Positions 1 to 5,086 of a stretch of DNA of 6,802 nt are shown here, piece after piece. Positions within the stretch are counted from its first letter, which is position 1. Each line of letters starts with the position of its first letter. The DNA lies in contig WQXW01000093.1 in assembly GCA_009781575.1 (NCBI GenBank), forward strand, positions 1 through 6,802, given 5' to 3'. This DNA is from Solirubrobacterales bacterium (GTDB taxonomy: Bacteria; Actinomycetota; Thermoleophilia; Solirubrobacterales; Solirubrobacteraceae). The translations under genes and the position numbers were made by a program. The notes below the pieces were generated by a model, which made no database searches, was not told the origin of the DNA, and saw nothing but the letters and a program-made list of their open reading frames with translations.

Positions 1-90
1 ACACGGTCGAGCCCGGATTCGCGAGGCTTGCAGGAGATACCTGGGCGTGCAACGAAACTACCGGACGCTGTACTAGGCGCGCCAACCCGC

Positions 91-96
91 TACGCT
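91..96 (+). promoter_or_regulatory. Candidate -10 element of a leaderless secG promoter
   Basis: The hexamer TACGCT matches the actinobacterial -10 pattern TANNNT. It ends 7 nt before the secG ATG, which would put the transcription start at or one base before the start codon. No Shine-Dalgarno-like sequence precedes the ATG, as expected for a leaderless mRNA. No good -35 hexamer is visible. This is a positional inference; a transcription start further upstream is not excluded. Confidence 0.4.
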
Positions 97-103
97 CGGT
101 GCG

Positions 104-337
104 ATGGAAACGATCCTCTCGGTCCTGCAGATCATCATCGCGGTGGTCCTCATCTTCCTTGTGCTGATGCACTCGGGCAAGGACTCCGGCCTCTCCGGCG
201 CGTTCGGCGTCGGCAGCGGCACCGGCCCGCTGGGGGGCGGCTCGCTGGTCGAGCGCAACCTCAACCGCTGGACCATCTTCTTCGCGATCCTGTTCGTGTT
301 GAACACGATCGTGCTGCTCAAGCGTCCCTGGGCCTGA
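104..337 (+). CDS. secG: Preprotein translocase subunit SecG
   Basis: SecG is the small accessory subunit of the SecYEG protein-conducting channel in the cytoplasmic membrane. The 77-residue product has the family layout. There are two hydrophobic helices at about residues 4-22 and 55-72. They are joined by a glycine-rich loop with the typical GLSGAFG motif (residues 29-35), followed by a second Gly-rich stretch and a basic segment. Length agrees with short actinobacterial SecG proteins. The ATG at 104 begins directly with the hydrophobic helix, and no alternative start fits as well. There is no ribosome-binding site in front of it, but a TANNNT hexamer lies 7 nt upstream, suggesting a leaderless message. 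The 103 bases before it hold no gene I can identify. The next gene starts 90 nt downstream on the same strand. Identification is by motif and topology. Confidence 0.93.
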   Translation: METILSVLQIIIAVVLIFLVLMHSGKDSGLSGAFGVGSGTGPLGGGSLVERNLNRWTIFFAILFVLNTIVLLKRPWA

Positions 338-427
338 GCGCCCCTCGGCGTGAGCGTCTGCGCGCGCGACCGCTCCTCTGCCTGCCCACCTGGGTTCTTA
401 TTTACAGGAATCCAACACGAGGTGGGG

Positions 428-1210
428 ATGAGGATCATGTGCACAGCCAGTCGGATCAGAACCGTCGCAGCCGCAGTCGCCTGCGCGTCGCTCATCGGCG
501 CCGCCGGCGCGCAGGCCGCCGAGACCGTCACCATCAAAGCCAGCTTCTCGCCCGACCGGCTCAACACGCCCACCAATGTGCACGGCAGCGGCTCCTTCAC
601 CAACACCACCGGCAAGGTGCCCAACCCGCTCACGCACGTGGCGATCTACGGACCGGCGGGGATCAAACTGGACCTCACCGGCGTGGGGATCTGCAACCAG
701 GCCACCCTTGAAAAAAACGGGCCCCAGACGGGCTGCCCGAAGAGCTCGATCGGCGGCTTCGGCGGCGGCACCGGGATCTTCGAACTGGCGGGCTCGATCA
801 TCGAAGAGCCCTTTGAACTGTCGATCTTCCGCGGGCCCAACGAAGGCGGCAAACCCACACTCCTGATGTACGTGATGGCGCGCAGCCCCGTGGTGGTCGA
901 ACTGGTGCTCAAAGCAACCGTGGTGACCGGCCCCAAACCCTACGGGTTGGGCTTCGCGTTCGACGTGCCCCTGATCCCCACGCTGCCCGGCGCCACCGAC
1001 GCCTCGGTCAAGGACGCGTTCATCACGATCGGCGACACCAAAGCCAAGTACCCAAAGAGGGTCAAAGGCCACAGGCGGCTCGTGCACGTGAAGGGCATCA
1101 TCACCCCCAAGAAGTGCCCCAGGAGCGGCTGGCCCGCGGAGACGCTGTTCAGCTTCTCCGACGGGGTCACGGTGACCTCGAAGACCGCAATCGCCTGCCC
1201 GCGGCGCTGA
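428..1210 (+). CDS. Secreted four-cysteine protein of unknown function
   Basis: The 260-residue product begins with a basic n-region, a hydrophobic Ala-rich core (about residues 13-27) and an AQA-A cleavage site after residue 30, so it should be exported by Sec. The mature part is rich in Thr, Gly, Pro and Val, looks all-beta, and has no catalytic motif I recognise. It has four cysteines, at 89, 103, 230 and 257, spaced as two likely disulfide pairs: GICNQ with TGCPKS, and KKCPRS with the C-terminal IACPRR. Similar secreted proteins ending in a KKCP...CPK/R pattern are, from memory, common and multi-copy in Solirubrobacterales; none has an assigned role that I know of. The ATG at 428 has an AGGTGG sequence at 420-425, only 2 nt away. 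The in-frame ATG at 437 sits 11 nt from it and would also give a good signal peptide. Upstream in-frame starts near 350 would spoil the signal peptide. An AT-rich patch at 395-405 may belong to its own promoter. Confidence 0.8.
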   Translation: MRIMCTASRIRTVAAAVACASLIGAAGAQAAETVTIKASFSPDRLNTPTNVHGSGSFTNTTGKVPNPLTHVAIYGPAGIKLDLTGVGICNQATLEKNGPQTGCPKSSIGGFGGGTGIFELAGSIIEEPFELSIFRGPNEGGKPTLLMYVMARSPVVVELVLKATVVTGPKPYGLGFAFDVPLIPTLPGATDASVKDAFITIGDTKAKYPKRVKGHRRLVHVKGIITPKKCPRSGWPAETLFSFSDGVTVTSKTAIACPRR

Positions 1211-1237
1211 GGCCGGGTCGCCCGCCGGCGGCGGTCG

Positions 1238-1273
1238 CGCCCGCAGCGCCCGCGTCGCCCGCAGCGCCCGCGT
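1238..1273. repeat. Two exact tandem copies of an 18-bp GC-rich unit
   Basis: The unit CGCCCGCAGCGCCCGCGT occurs twice head-to-tail (1238-1255 and 1256-1273). It lies in the 94-bp gap between the 3' ends of the secreted-protein gene and the convergent ccmI-like gene. No coding role is evident. The gap also has a perfect 10-bp palindrome, CCGCCGGCGG, at 1222-1231, but no T-rich tract on either strand, so I do not call a terminator here. Confidence 0.75.
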
Positions 1274-1304
1274 CGCGCGTGGGCGCTCGCGCGCTCGCGC
1301 TTGC

Positions 1305-1595
1305 TCAGTCGCTCACAGGCAGGCGCTCGATCTCGTCGAGGATCGCGATCGCCTCCGCGCGCAGCGCGTGGTCGATCGCGTCGTAGTCCTCCTGCGAGAG
1401 CTTGCCGGTGCGGAAGTCGAGCTCCGCGTCGCGGATCTCGCGGTACTTGGCCTCGCGCGCGGCCTGGAGCTCTGCCAGGCGCGGCTGCGGCTCCCCGCCC
1501 GGCGGCCGGCGCGCGCGGCGCAGGGGACCGCTGACCATCAGGATCACGACCGCCAGCAGCAGGATCGTGGCGAGCGCGACCGCGACGCCGCTCAT
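1305..1595 (-). CDS. Short CcmI-like cytochrome c biogenesis protein
   Basis: The 96-residue product has one N-terminal transmembrane helix (about residues 5-22), a basic Pro-rich linker, then a charged helical segment (about 45-92). That segment has the pattern KYREIRDAELDFRTGKLSQE followed by DY, with a later LRAEA. It matches the 'E-L-D-x-x-x-G-K-L-S-x-E-D-Y' signature near the N-terminus of CcmI (the N-terminal part of E. coli CcmH). Full CcmI proteins carry a long periplasmic TPR domain that holds the apocytochrome C-terminus; here it is absent, so only the membrane anchor and coiled helix remain. The ATG at 1595 overlaps the ccmF stop in an ATGA arrangement, indicating translational coupling and a shared transcript. 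The ccm context strongly supports a role in haem-lyase assembly. It could instead be an unrelated one-helix protein that merely resembles CcmI, so no symbol is given. Confidence 0.72.
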   Translation of the reverse strand: MSGVAVALATILLLAVVILMVSGPLRRARRPPGGEPQPRLAELQAAREAKYREIRDAELDFRTGKLSQEDYDAIDHALRAEAIAILDEIERLPVSD

Positions 1596-3763
1596 GCACG
1601 CGCCAGCCCGTGCGCGGTGCGCGCGCGGGCGAGCGCGCGGGCGCGACGGCGCACGGTGGCGGGTGCCGGCCACAGCGCGATCAGCCCGCCGCCGAACACG
1701 ATCGCGCCGCCGATCCAGATCCACATCACCAGAGGCGACACCTCGAAGTGGAACTGCGCGGGGGGCGGGTTGCGCATGTATTCGCGCGCCATCACCGCCA
1801 CCGCGATCATGCCCTCGTCGGGTCGCACGAACGGGATCGTGCGGTTGCCCACTTCGATCACGTGCTGCAGGTGTGGGGTGGAGATGTCGGGCGCGATCGC
1901 GCTCCACACGTCGCGCGTGAGCCCGCCGTCGATGCTCACGTGGCTCACCGGCTGGCCGCCGATCAGGTGGCCCACCGAGCCCTGGCTGGGTTCGCCGGAG
2001 TCGTAGAAGCCCTCGCTGGGGCGCAGTGTGGCGACGTATCTGCCGCCCCTGCTGACGCGCAGCACCGCGCCGAGCGTGAGCGTGGCGCCGGTGTGCGCGC
2101 TGTCGTACGCGGGGGTCACGGTGGCGGTGGGCCGCACGTACGCCACCCGGTAGGCGCCCACCCGCGTGGAGTGGCCCGGCGAGAGGTTCAGCTCGCTCTG
2201 GTGCTGGAAGGAGGACGACGCGGCCACGCCGATGAACAGCGCGGCCATGCCCACGTGCACCACGTAGCCGCCGTAGCGGCGGCGGTTGCGGCGGATCAGC
2301 GCCACCAGCGCCAGCGGGGGCGCTTCACGCGCGATGCTGCCACGCGCGCGCGTGCCCCGCCACAACTCCTGGGCCACCGACGCGATCGCGAACGCCGCAC
2401 AGCAGAACATCGCGATCGCCAGCGCCTTGCGCTCCACGCCCGCGCCCAGCAGCACCACCAGCGTCGCCAACGCCGCCGCCACGGGGAATGTGAAGTTTCT
2501 CACCGCGTTCGCCGCCGTGGCGCGGCGCCACGCGATCGCCGGCCCGATCCCGGAGAGCAGCACCAGCACGAGCGCCAGTGGCACCGTGTAACGATCGAAC
2601 CACGGCGCGCCCACCGAGGCCTCGTGGCCGGTGAACGCCTCGGAGATCAGCGGGAAGTAGGTGCCCCAGAAGATCACAAAACAGAGACCCACCAGCACGA
2701 GATTGTTCAGCAGGAACATCGACTCGCGCGAGAGCAGTGAATCGATGCGGTTCTCGCTGCGCAACATCTCCCGCCGCGACACCACCAGGTAGATCGATCC
2801 CGCGATCAGCACCGCGATCAGCACCACGAACGGCACCCCCAGCGTCGCGCCGCCGAAGGCGTGGATCGAGCTCAGCACGCCGCTGCGCACGAGGAAGGTG
2901 CCCATGATCGCCAGCGTGCCGGTGGCCAGCACGAGCGAGGTGTTCCACACCTTCAACATCCCCCGCTTCTCCTGGATCATCAGCGAGTGCAGGAACGCGG
3001 TGGCGGTCAGCCACGGCATCAGCGACGCGTTCTCCACCGCGTCCCAGCCCCAGTAGCCGCCCCAGCCGAGCTCCGAGTAGGACCAGCGCGCGCCCAGCAC
3101 GATCCCCACCCCCAGAAAGAGCCACGCCGCCAGCGCAAAGCGCCGCGTCGCCCTGATCCACTCCGCGTCCAGTCGCCGCGCCAGCAGCGCTCCCATGCCG
3201 AACGCCAGCGGGATCGTGCACAGCGTGTACCCCGAGTACAGCATCGGCGGGTGGATCATCATCGTGGGGAAGCGCAACAGCGGATCCAGGCCCATCCCTT
3301 CCGCCGGCGCCGGGCTGGTGGTCTGGAAGGGGTTGGCGTAAAAGATCATCAGCGACACGAAAAAGCCGCCGAAGCCCAGCAGGATCGCGGTCGCGTAGGC
3401 CGCCACCTCGCGCATGCGCCCCCGCGTCAGGAACAGCACCAGGCTCGACCACAGCGACAACAGCCACGCCCACAAGAGCAGCGAGCCTTCCTGGGATGAC
3501 CACACCGCGGCCGCCCGGTAGAACAGCGGCGTGGTGGCGCTGGAGGTGTCGAACACCGTGTTGAACGCGAACCGGTTGCCCAGAAAGGCTCCCTCCAGCA
3601 CGCCGAACGCCACCGTCAGCACCACGGCCAGCGCGTAGACGGCGCGCCGGCCGGAGTCGCTCCACTGCGCCATCCCCGTGCGCGCGCCGTACAGCGACGC
3701 GCCGATCCCGTACACGCACACCGCGAGCGCGAGCAACAGGCAGGTGCGTCCGAGCGCGGCCAC
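1592..3763 (-). CDS. ccmF: Cytochrome c haem lyase subunit CcmF
   Basis: CcmF is the polytopic membrane protein that takes haem from holo-CcmE and helps ligate it to the CXXCH motif of apocytochromes c outside the membrane. The 723-residue product has many transmembrane helices. The haem-handling WWD motif WGGYWGWDAVEN is at about residues 234-245 and continues to MPWL. The four conserved CcmF histidines appear at H171 (MIHPPMLYSGY), H259 (FLHSLM), H301 (SIHAFGG) and H503 (YVVHVGMAALFIG). They correspond to E. coli H173, H261, H303 and H491. Residues about 515-675 form a large soluble, beta-rich external domain before the last helix at 677-697. The start is a GTG at 3763, 9 nt after the ccmE stop, with only a weak AGAGA before it; the first helix begins immediately, supporting this start. 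The basic C-terminal tail is rich in Arg and Ala. The gene is intact, with no missing key residue. Confidence 0.96.
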   Translation of the reverse strand: MAALGRTCLLLALAVCVYGIGASLYGARTGMAQWSDSGRRAVYALAVVLTVAFGVLEGAFLGNRFAFNTVFDTSSATTPLFYRAAAVWSSQEGSLLLWAWLLSLWSSLVLFLTRGRMREVAAYATAILLGFGGFFVSLMIFYANPFQTTSPAPAEGMGLDPLLRFPTMMIHPPMLYSGYTLCTIPLAFGMGALLARRLDAEWIRATRRFALAAWLFLGVGIVLGARWSYSELGWGGYWGWDAVENASLMPWLTATAFLHSLMIQEKRGMLKVWNTSLVLATGTLAIMGTFLVRSGVLSSIHAFGGATLGVPFVVLIAVLIAGSIYLVVSRREMLRSENRIDSLLSRESMFLLNNLVLVGLCFVIFWGTYFPLISEAFTGHEASVGAPWFDRYTVPLALVLVLLSGIGPAIAWRRATAANAVRNFTFPVAAALATLVVLLGAGVERKALAIAMFCCAAFAIASVAQELWRGTRARGSIAREAPPLALVALIRRNRRRYGGYVVHVGMAALFIGVAASSSFQHQSELNLSPGHSTRVGAYRVAYVRPTATVTPAYDSAHTGATLTLGAVLRVSRGGRYVATLRPSEGFYDSGEPSQGSVGHLIGGQPVSHVSIDGGLTRDVWSAIAPDISTPHLQHVIEVGNRTIPFVRPDEGMIAVAVMAREYMRNPPPAQFHFEVSPLVMWIWIGGAIVFGGGLIALWPAPATVRRRARALARARTAHGLARA

Positions 3764-3772
3764 GCGTGGTCT

Positions 3773-4210
3773 CTAGTACTTCGGCGCCGCGCTCGGACGC
3801 GCCACCGTGTACTTCGAGGGGCACTTGGTGATGAGCGAGTTGCGTTCGCCCACGAATGCGCTGCCCTGCTTCTGCACCGTCACGATCACCTCGCGCCCTT
3901 CGCGGAAGGGGTCCGGCACGATGCCGCTGTAGGTCACGCTCACCGCGCCGCCCCCGCCGCCCCCGCCGCCCCCGCCGGCGCGATCGGCGATCGCGAAGCG
4001 CAGCACTTCGCCCGTGCGCGTGACCGAGTGCGGCACGACCGTGCCGGTCAGCTGGTACTGCTGGCCGGGCCGCGCCTGGCGCAGCAGCTGGCTCGGGCTC
4101 AGCGCGGGGCTGGCCGCGCTGAAGCTCGTGTAGATCAGCGCGCCCGCCAGCGTCACGGCGGCGCCCAGCGCCACCACCAGCCGCGCCTGTCGCTTGTGCC
4201 CGGGGCTCAT
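3773..4210 (-). CDS. ccmE: Haem chaperone CcmE, cysteine (CxxxY) variant
   Basis: CcmE is a membrane-anchored haem chaperone that binds haem covalently outside the membrane and hands it to CcmF. The 145-residue product has an N-terminal anchor helix (about residues 10-29), then the OB-fold-like beta domain. Family landmarks include YQLTGTVV (52-59), VTYSGIVPDPFREG (92-105) and a C-terminal flexible tail. The usual haem-attachment motif HxxxY is replaced by CPSKY, so the residue at position 130 is Cys and Tyr is at 134. Cys-type CcmE proteins are established for Desulfovibrio and archaea ('System I*'), where the pathway can also lack CcmG and CcmH. A run of ten glycines (79-88) fills the loop before the VSVTY strand and is encoded by a 9-bp tandem repeat. 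The ATG at 4210 has no ribosome-binding site, but a GATAAT hexamer lies 8 nt upstream, suggesting a leaderless message. It is the first gene of the ccmE-ccmF-ccmI-like unit. Confidence 0.92.
   Translation of the reverse strand: MSPGHKRQARLVVALGAAVTLAGALIYTSFSAASPALSPSQLLRQARPGQQYQLTGTVVPHSVTRTGEVLRFAIADRAGGGGGGGGGGAVSVTYSGIVPDPFREGREVIVTVQKQGSAFVGERNSLITKCPSKYTVARPSAAPKY
3946..3977. repeat. 9-bp tandem repeat encoding the CcmE polyglycine run
   Basis: A perfect period-9 tract of about 3.6 copies (unit CCGCCGCCC on the plus strand) lies inside ccmE and encodes Gly codons GGC/GGG on the minus strand. Because the period is a multiple of three, gain or loss of a copy would change the loop by three glycines without a frameshift. 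Such a pure GC tract is prone to slippage and also to sequencing or assembly error. Confidence 0.85.
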
Positions 4211-4218
4211 CGAGCCCG

Positions 4219-4224
4219 ATTATC
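4219..4224 (-). promoter_or_regulatory. Candidate -10 element of a leaderless ccmE promoter
   Basis: Read on the minus strand, the hexamer is GATAAT, five of six matches to TATAAT. It ends 8 nt before the ccmE ATG. Initiation 7-8 nt downstream would start the transcript at the ATG, and no Shine-Dalgarno sequence is present. No clear -35 hexamer is visible at 17-18 nt further upstream, where the sequence is pure G/C. It probably drives ccmE, ccmF and the ccmI-like gene. Confidence 0.5.
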
Positions 4225-4278
4225 CCACTCCGCGCCGCGCCGCGGCCCCGGCTGCGAGCCGTGCGCCGAGCCCGCCGC

Positions 4279-4310
4279 GGCGCCCGCCGGGGGCGCCCGC
4301 CGGGCGGGCG
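4279..4310. repeat. 13-bp direct repeat with an overlapping hairpin
   Basis: GGCGCCCGCCGGG occurs twice in tandem (4279-4291 and 4292-4304). The second copy also forms a hairpin, CGCCCG (4294-4299) with CGGGCG (4305-4310), around a 5-nt loop. It lies in the 166-bp gap between the minus-strand repeat gene at 4377 and the ccmE start. It could slow or stop transcription coming from that upstream gene, but no T-tract follows on the minus strand, so it is not called as an intrinsic terminator. Confidence 0.5.
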
Positions 4311-4376
4311 AGGCGCTGCATGCGAGGAAAACATGGCGCGGGGGCGAAACATTCAGGTGTGGGGCGCTTTCTAACG

Positions 4377-4691
4377 CTAGAGCCGATGAAGCCGCGACTC
4401 CCCCATCCGCTCGCCCAACGGCGCCACTTTCGCCCGGGCCTCGAGCGCCGCCGCACGCGCGCGCCCGAGCAGACGCGCGATCCGAGGGAGCTTCCGCGCC
4501 AGGATGCCAGGGTCGCGCCCCAGCCCCGGGTCGCTCCCCAGCCCAGGGTCGCGCCCCAGCCCCGGGTCGCTCCCCAGCCCAGGGTCGCGCCCCAGCCCCG
4601 GGGTGCGCCCCAGCCCCGGGTCGTCGCGCCCCGGCCGCAGGAGGCGCCGCAGCCCCAGGTCGTGGCGGATCCCCATCCCCGCGCCGCGCAT
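4377..4691 (-). CDS. Small protein with DPGLG hexapeptide repeats, unknown function
   Basis: I do not recognise this protein. From the ATG at 4691 it has 104 residues. They form a basic N-terminal part (HDLGLRRLLRPGRD), six hexapeptides DPGLGR/DPGLGS with one TPGLGR (about residues 24-59), then an amphipathic helix (about 63-89, ILARKLPRIARLLGRARAAA) and a short basic tail. No signal peptide or cysteine is present. The repeat DNA is open in all frames, so the strand was judged from the flanks. At 4380-4509 the minus-frame codons have about 84, 58 and 86% GC at positions 1, 2 and 3. G is common at position 1, and the hydrophobic pattern is regular, whereas the opposing plus frame is a Pro/Arg-rich sequence with mostly C at position 1. 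The start is uncertain: ATG 4676 and ATG 4715 are also in frame; 4691 has GGGG 5 nt upstream. It is head-to-head with the zinc-ribbon gene and 166 nt upstream of ccmE. Confidence 0.5.
   Translation of the reverse strand: MRGAGMGIRHDLGLRRLLRPGRDDPGLGRTPGLGRDPGLGSDPGLGRDPGLGSDPGLGRDPGILARKLPRIARLLGRARAAALEARAKVAPLGERMGESRLHRL
4510..4617. repeat. Six tandem 18-bp units with a 36-bp higher-order period
   Basis: Six contiguous 18-bp units, GGGTCGCGCCCCAGCCCC or GGGTCGCTCCCCAGCCCA, alternate so that units 1, 3 and 5 are identical and units 2 and 4 are identical. Unit 6 diverges at two positions, and a decayed seventh follows. The alternation means the latest duplications copied a 36-bp dimer. The length is a multiple of three, so all six frames stay open through it. 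In the favoured minus frame it encodes DPGLG(R/S); on the plus strand it reads VAPQPR. There are no spacers, so it is not a CRISPR. Confidence 0.9.
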
Positions 4692-4718
4692 GAGCACCCC
4701 GACACCCAGGTGCATCGC

Positions 4719-4841
4719 GTGCGCAATGCGGGGGGGCCGGAGGATCAGGCCTGCTACACGTGCGAGTGCGGCTATGTCTTTCGGGCGCTGGTGTCCACGA
4801 CGGTCCGCTGCCCTCACTGCAGCTGCCAGCAGGTCTGGTAG
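4719..4841 (+). CDS. Small six-cysteine zinc-ribbon protein
   Basis: The 40-residue product consists almost entirely of a zinc-ribbon-like core. The first knuckle is CYTCECGYVF (Cys 12, 15, 17), followed by a beta stretch RALVSTTV, then CPHCSC (Cys 31, 34, 36) and the ending QQVW. Small Solirubrobacterales proteins of the form PED-x-A...C-x-CG-x-x-F...CP-x-CG...QAW are familiar to me, but I know no experimentally defined function; a structural Zn site in a nucleic-acid or protein-binding module is the usual guess. Two CxxCxC halves give six cysteines rather than four. The start chosen is GTG 4719, with AGGTG 6 nt upstream; GTG 4710 would add three residues. A far longer in-frame reading back to ATG 4320 (preceded by GAGG) would join it to the VAPQPR repeats, but that part does not look coding on this strand. 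An intrinsic terminator follows about 70 nt after the stop. Confidence 0.68.
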   Translation: MRNAGGPEDQACYTCECGYVFRALVSTTVRCPHCSCQQVW

Positions 4842-4842
4842 A

Positions 4843-4863
4843 GCGGCCGGCCCGCGCGGCCGC
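4843..4863 (+). other. GC hairpin just after the zinc-ribbon stop codon
   Basis: A perfect 7-bp stem, GCGGCCG (4843-4849) with CGGCCGC (4857-4863), closes a 7-nt loop one base after the TAG. No T-tract follows directly. It may stabilise the 3' end of the mRNA or cause pausing ahead of the stronger terminator at 4910. Confidence 0.45.
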
Positions 4864-4909
4864 CGGGCGGGCGGTCGGGCTCCTCCGTCCGTTGCGTGTT
4901 TTGTTTTGG

Positions 4910-4942
4910 GGATTGGTTCCGCGCGGAACGAATCCTCTTTTT
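4910..4942 (+). terminator. Intrinsic terminator for the zinc-ribbon transcript
   Basis: The hairpin arms are GGATT-G-GTTCC (4910-4920) and GGAAC-G-AATCC (4925-4935). They give ten base pairs with one central G-G mismatch and the loop GCGC, and are followed at once by TCTTTTT (4936-4942). The T-tract is on the plus-strand side only, so it terminates rightward transcription; on the minus strand the hairpin is followed by A-rich sequence. This is an unusually clear intrinsic terminator for so GC-rich a genome. The palindromic core could also bind a protein. Confidence 0.75.
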
Positions 4943-5057
4943 GAATCCCCCAACGGCTCCTCGGACAGGTGTGTTCGTGGCCGGCGCGCGCGCGGATTCC
5001 CGCAAAATGCGCACCCTCGTGGCGCCCGCGCGGGCCCCGAACGCGGGCACAGCGACT

Positions 5058-5074
5058 TTGATCAACGTGATCAA
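5058..5074. promoter_or_regulatory. Perfect inverted repeat, candidate operator upstream of kimA
   Basis: TTGATCA and TGATCAA are exact reverse complements separated by ACG, giving a 17-bp dyad in an AT-rich island. The half-site size and spacing fit a dimeric regulator such as a MarR-, GntR- or TetR-type protein, but I cannot name one. It lies 112 nt before the proposed kimA start and 3 nt before a Shine-Dalgarno-like GGAAGG. A TTGATC within it could serve as a -35 with CAAAAT at 5083-5088, although the 19-bp spacing is long. Confidence 0.5.
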
Positions 5075-5086
5075 GCGGAAGGCAAA

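Noticed and set aside
1..76. Tail of an upstream gene ending at TAG 74-76 (reading ...NYRTLY), or a tRNA
   Set aside because: The short peptide matches no family I know, including triosephosphate isomerase, which often precedes secG, and no tRNA cloverleaf can be drawn.
28..711. A 227-codon open frame on the plus strand across secG and the start of the secreted-protein gene
   Set aside because: It is rich in Arg, His and Pro with no domain pattern and overlaps two well-supported genes in another frame; such open shadows are expected at this GC content.
1211..1304. Bidirectional terminator between the convergent genes
   Set aside because: There are GC palindromes but no T-tract on either strand, so an intrinsic terminator cannot be supported.
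2325..4352. A 675-codon minus-strand open frame overlapping ccmF and ccmE
   Set aside because: It is low in hydrophobic residues and Arg/Gly-rich, and it overlaps ccmE and ccmF, which have specific family motifs in other frames.
4510..4617. CRISPR-like array
   Set aside because: The units are contiguous 18-mers without unique spacers; it is a simple tandem repeat.
4320..4841. One 173-residue plus-strand protein fusing a Pro-rich VAPQPR repeat region to the zinc ribbon
   Set aside because: It has a plausible GAGG before ATG 4320, but codon position 1 is dominated by C and the sequence before the zinc ribbon is Pro/Arg-rich without order; the opposite strand reads better. It is kept open as an alternative in the findings.
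4916..4929. LexA (SOS) box
   Set aside because: The palindrome is GTTCC-GCGC-GGAAC, whereas the actinobacterial LexA site has GAAC and GTTC in the opposite order.
5058..5074. FNR or CRP-type binding site
   Set aside because: The half-sites resemble TTGAT and ATCAA, but they are 7 bp apart instead of the 4 bp required for FNR, and the spacing does not suit CRP either.
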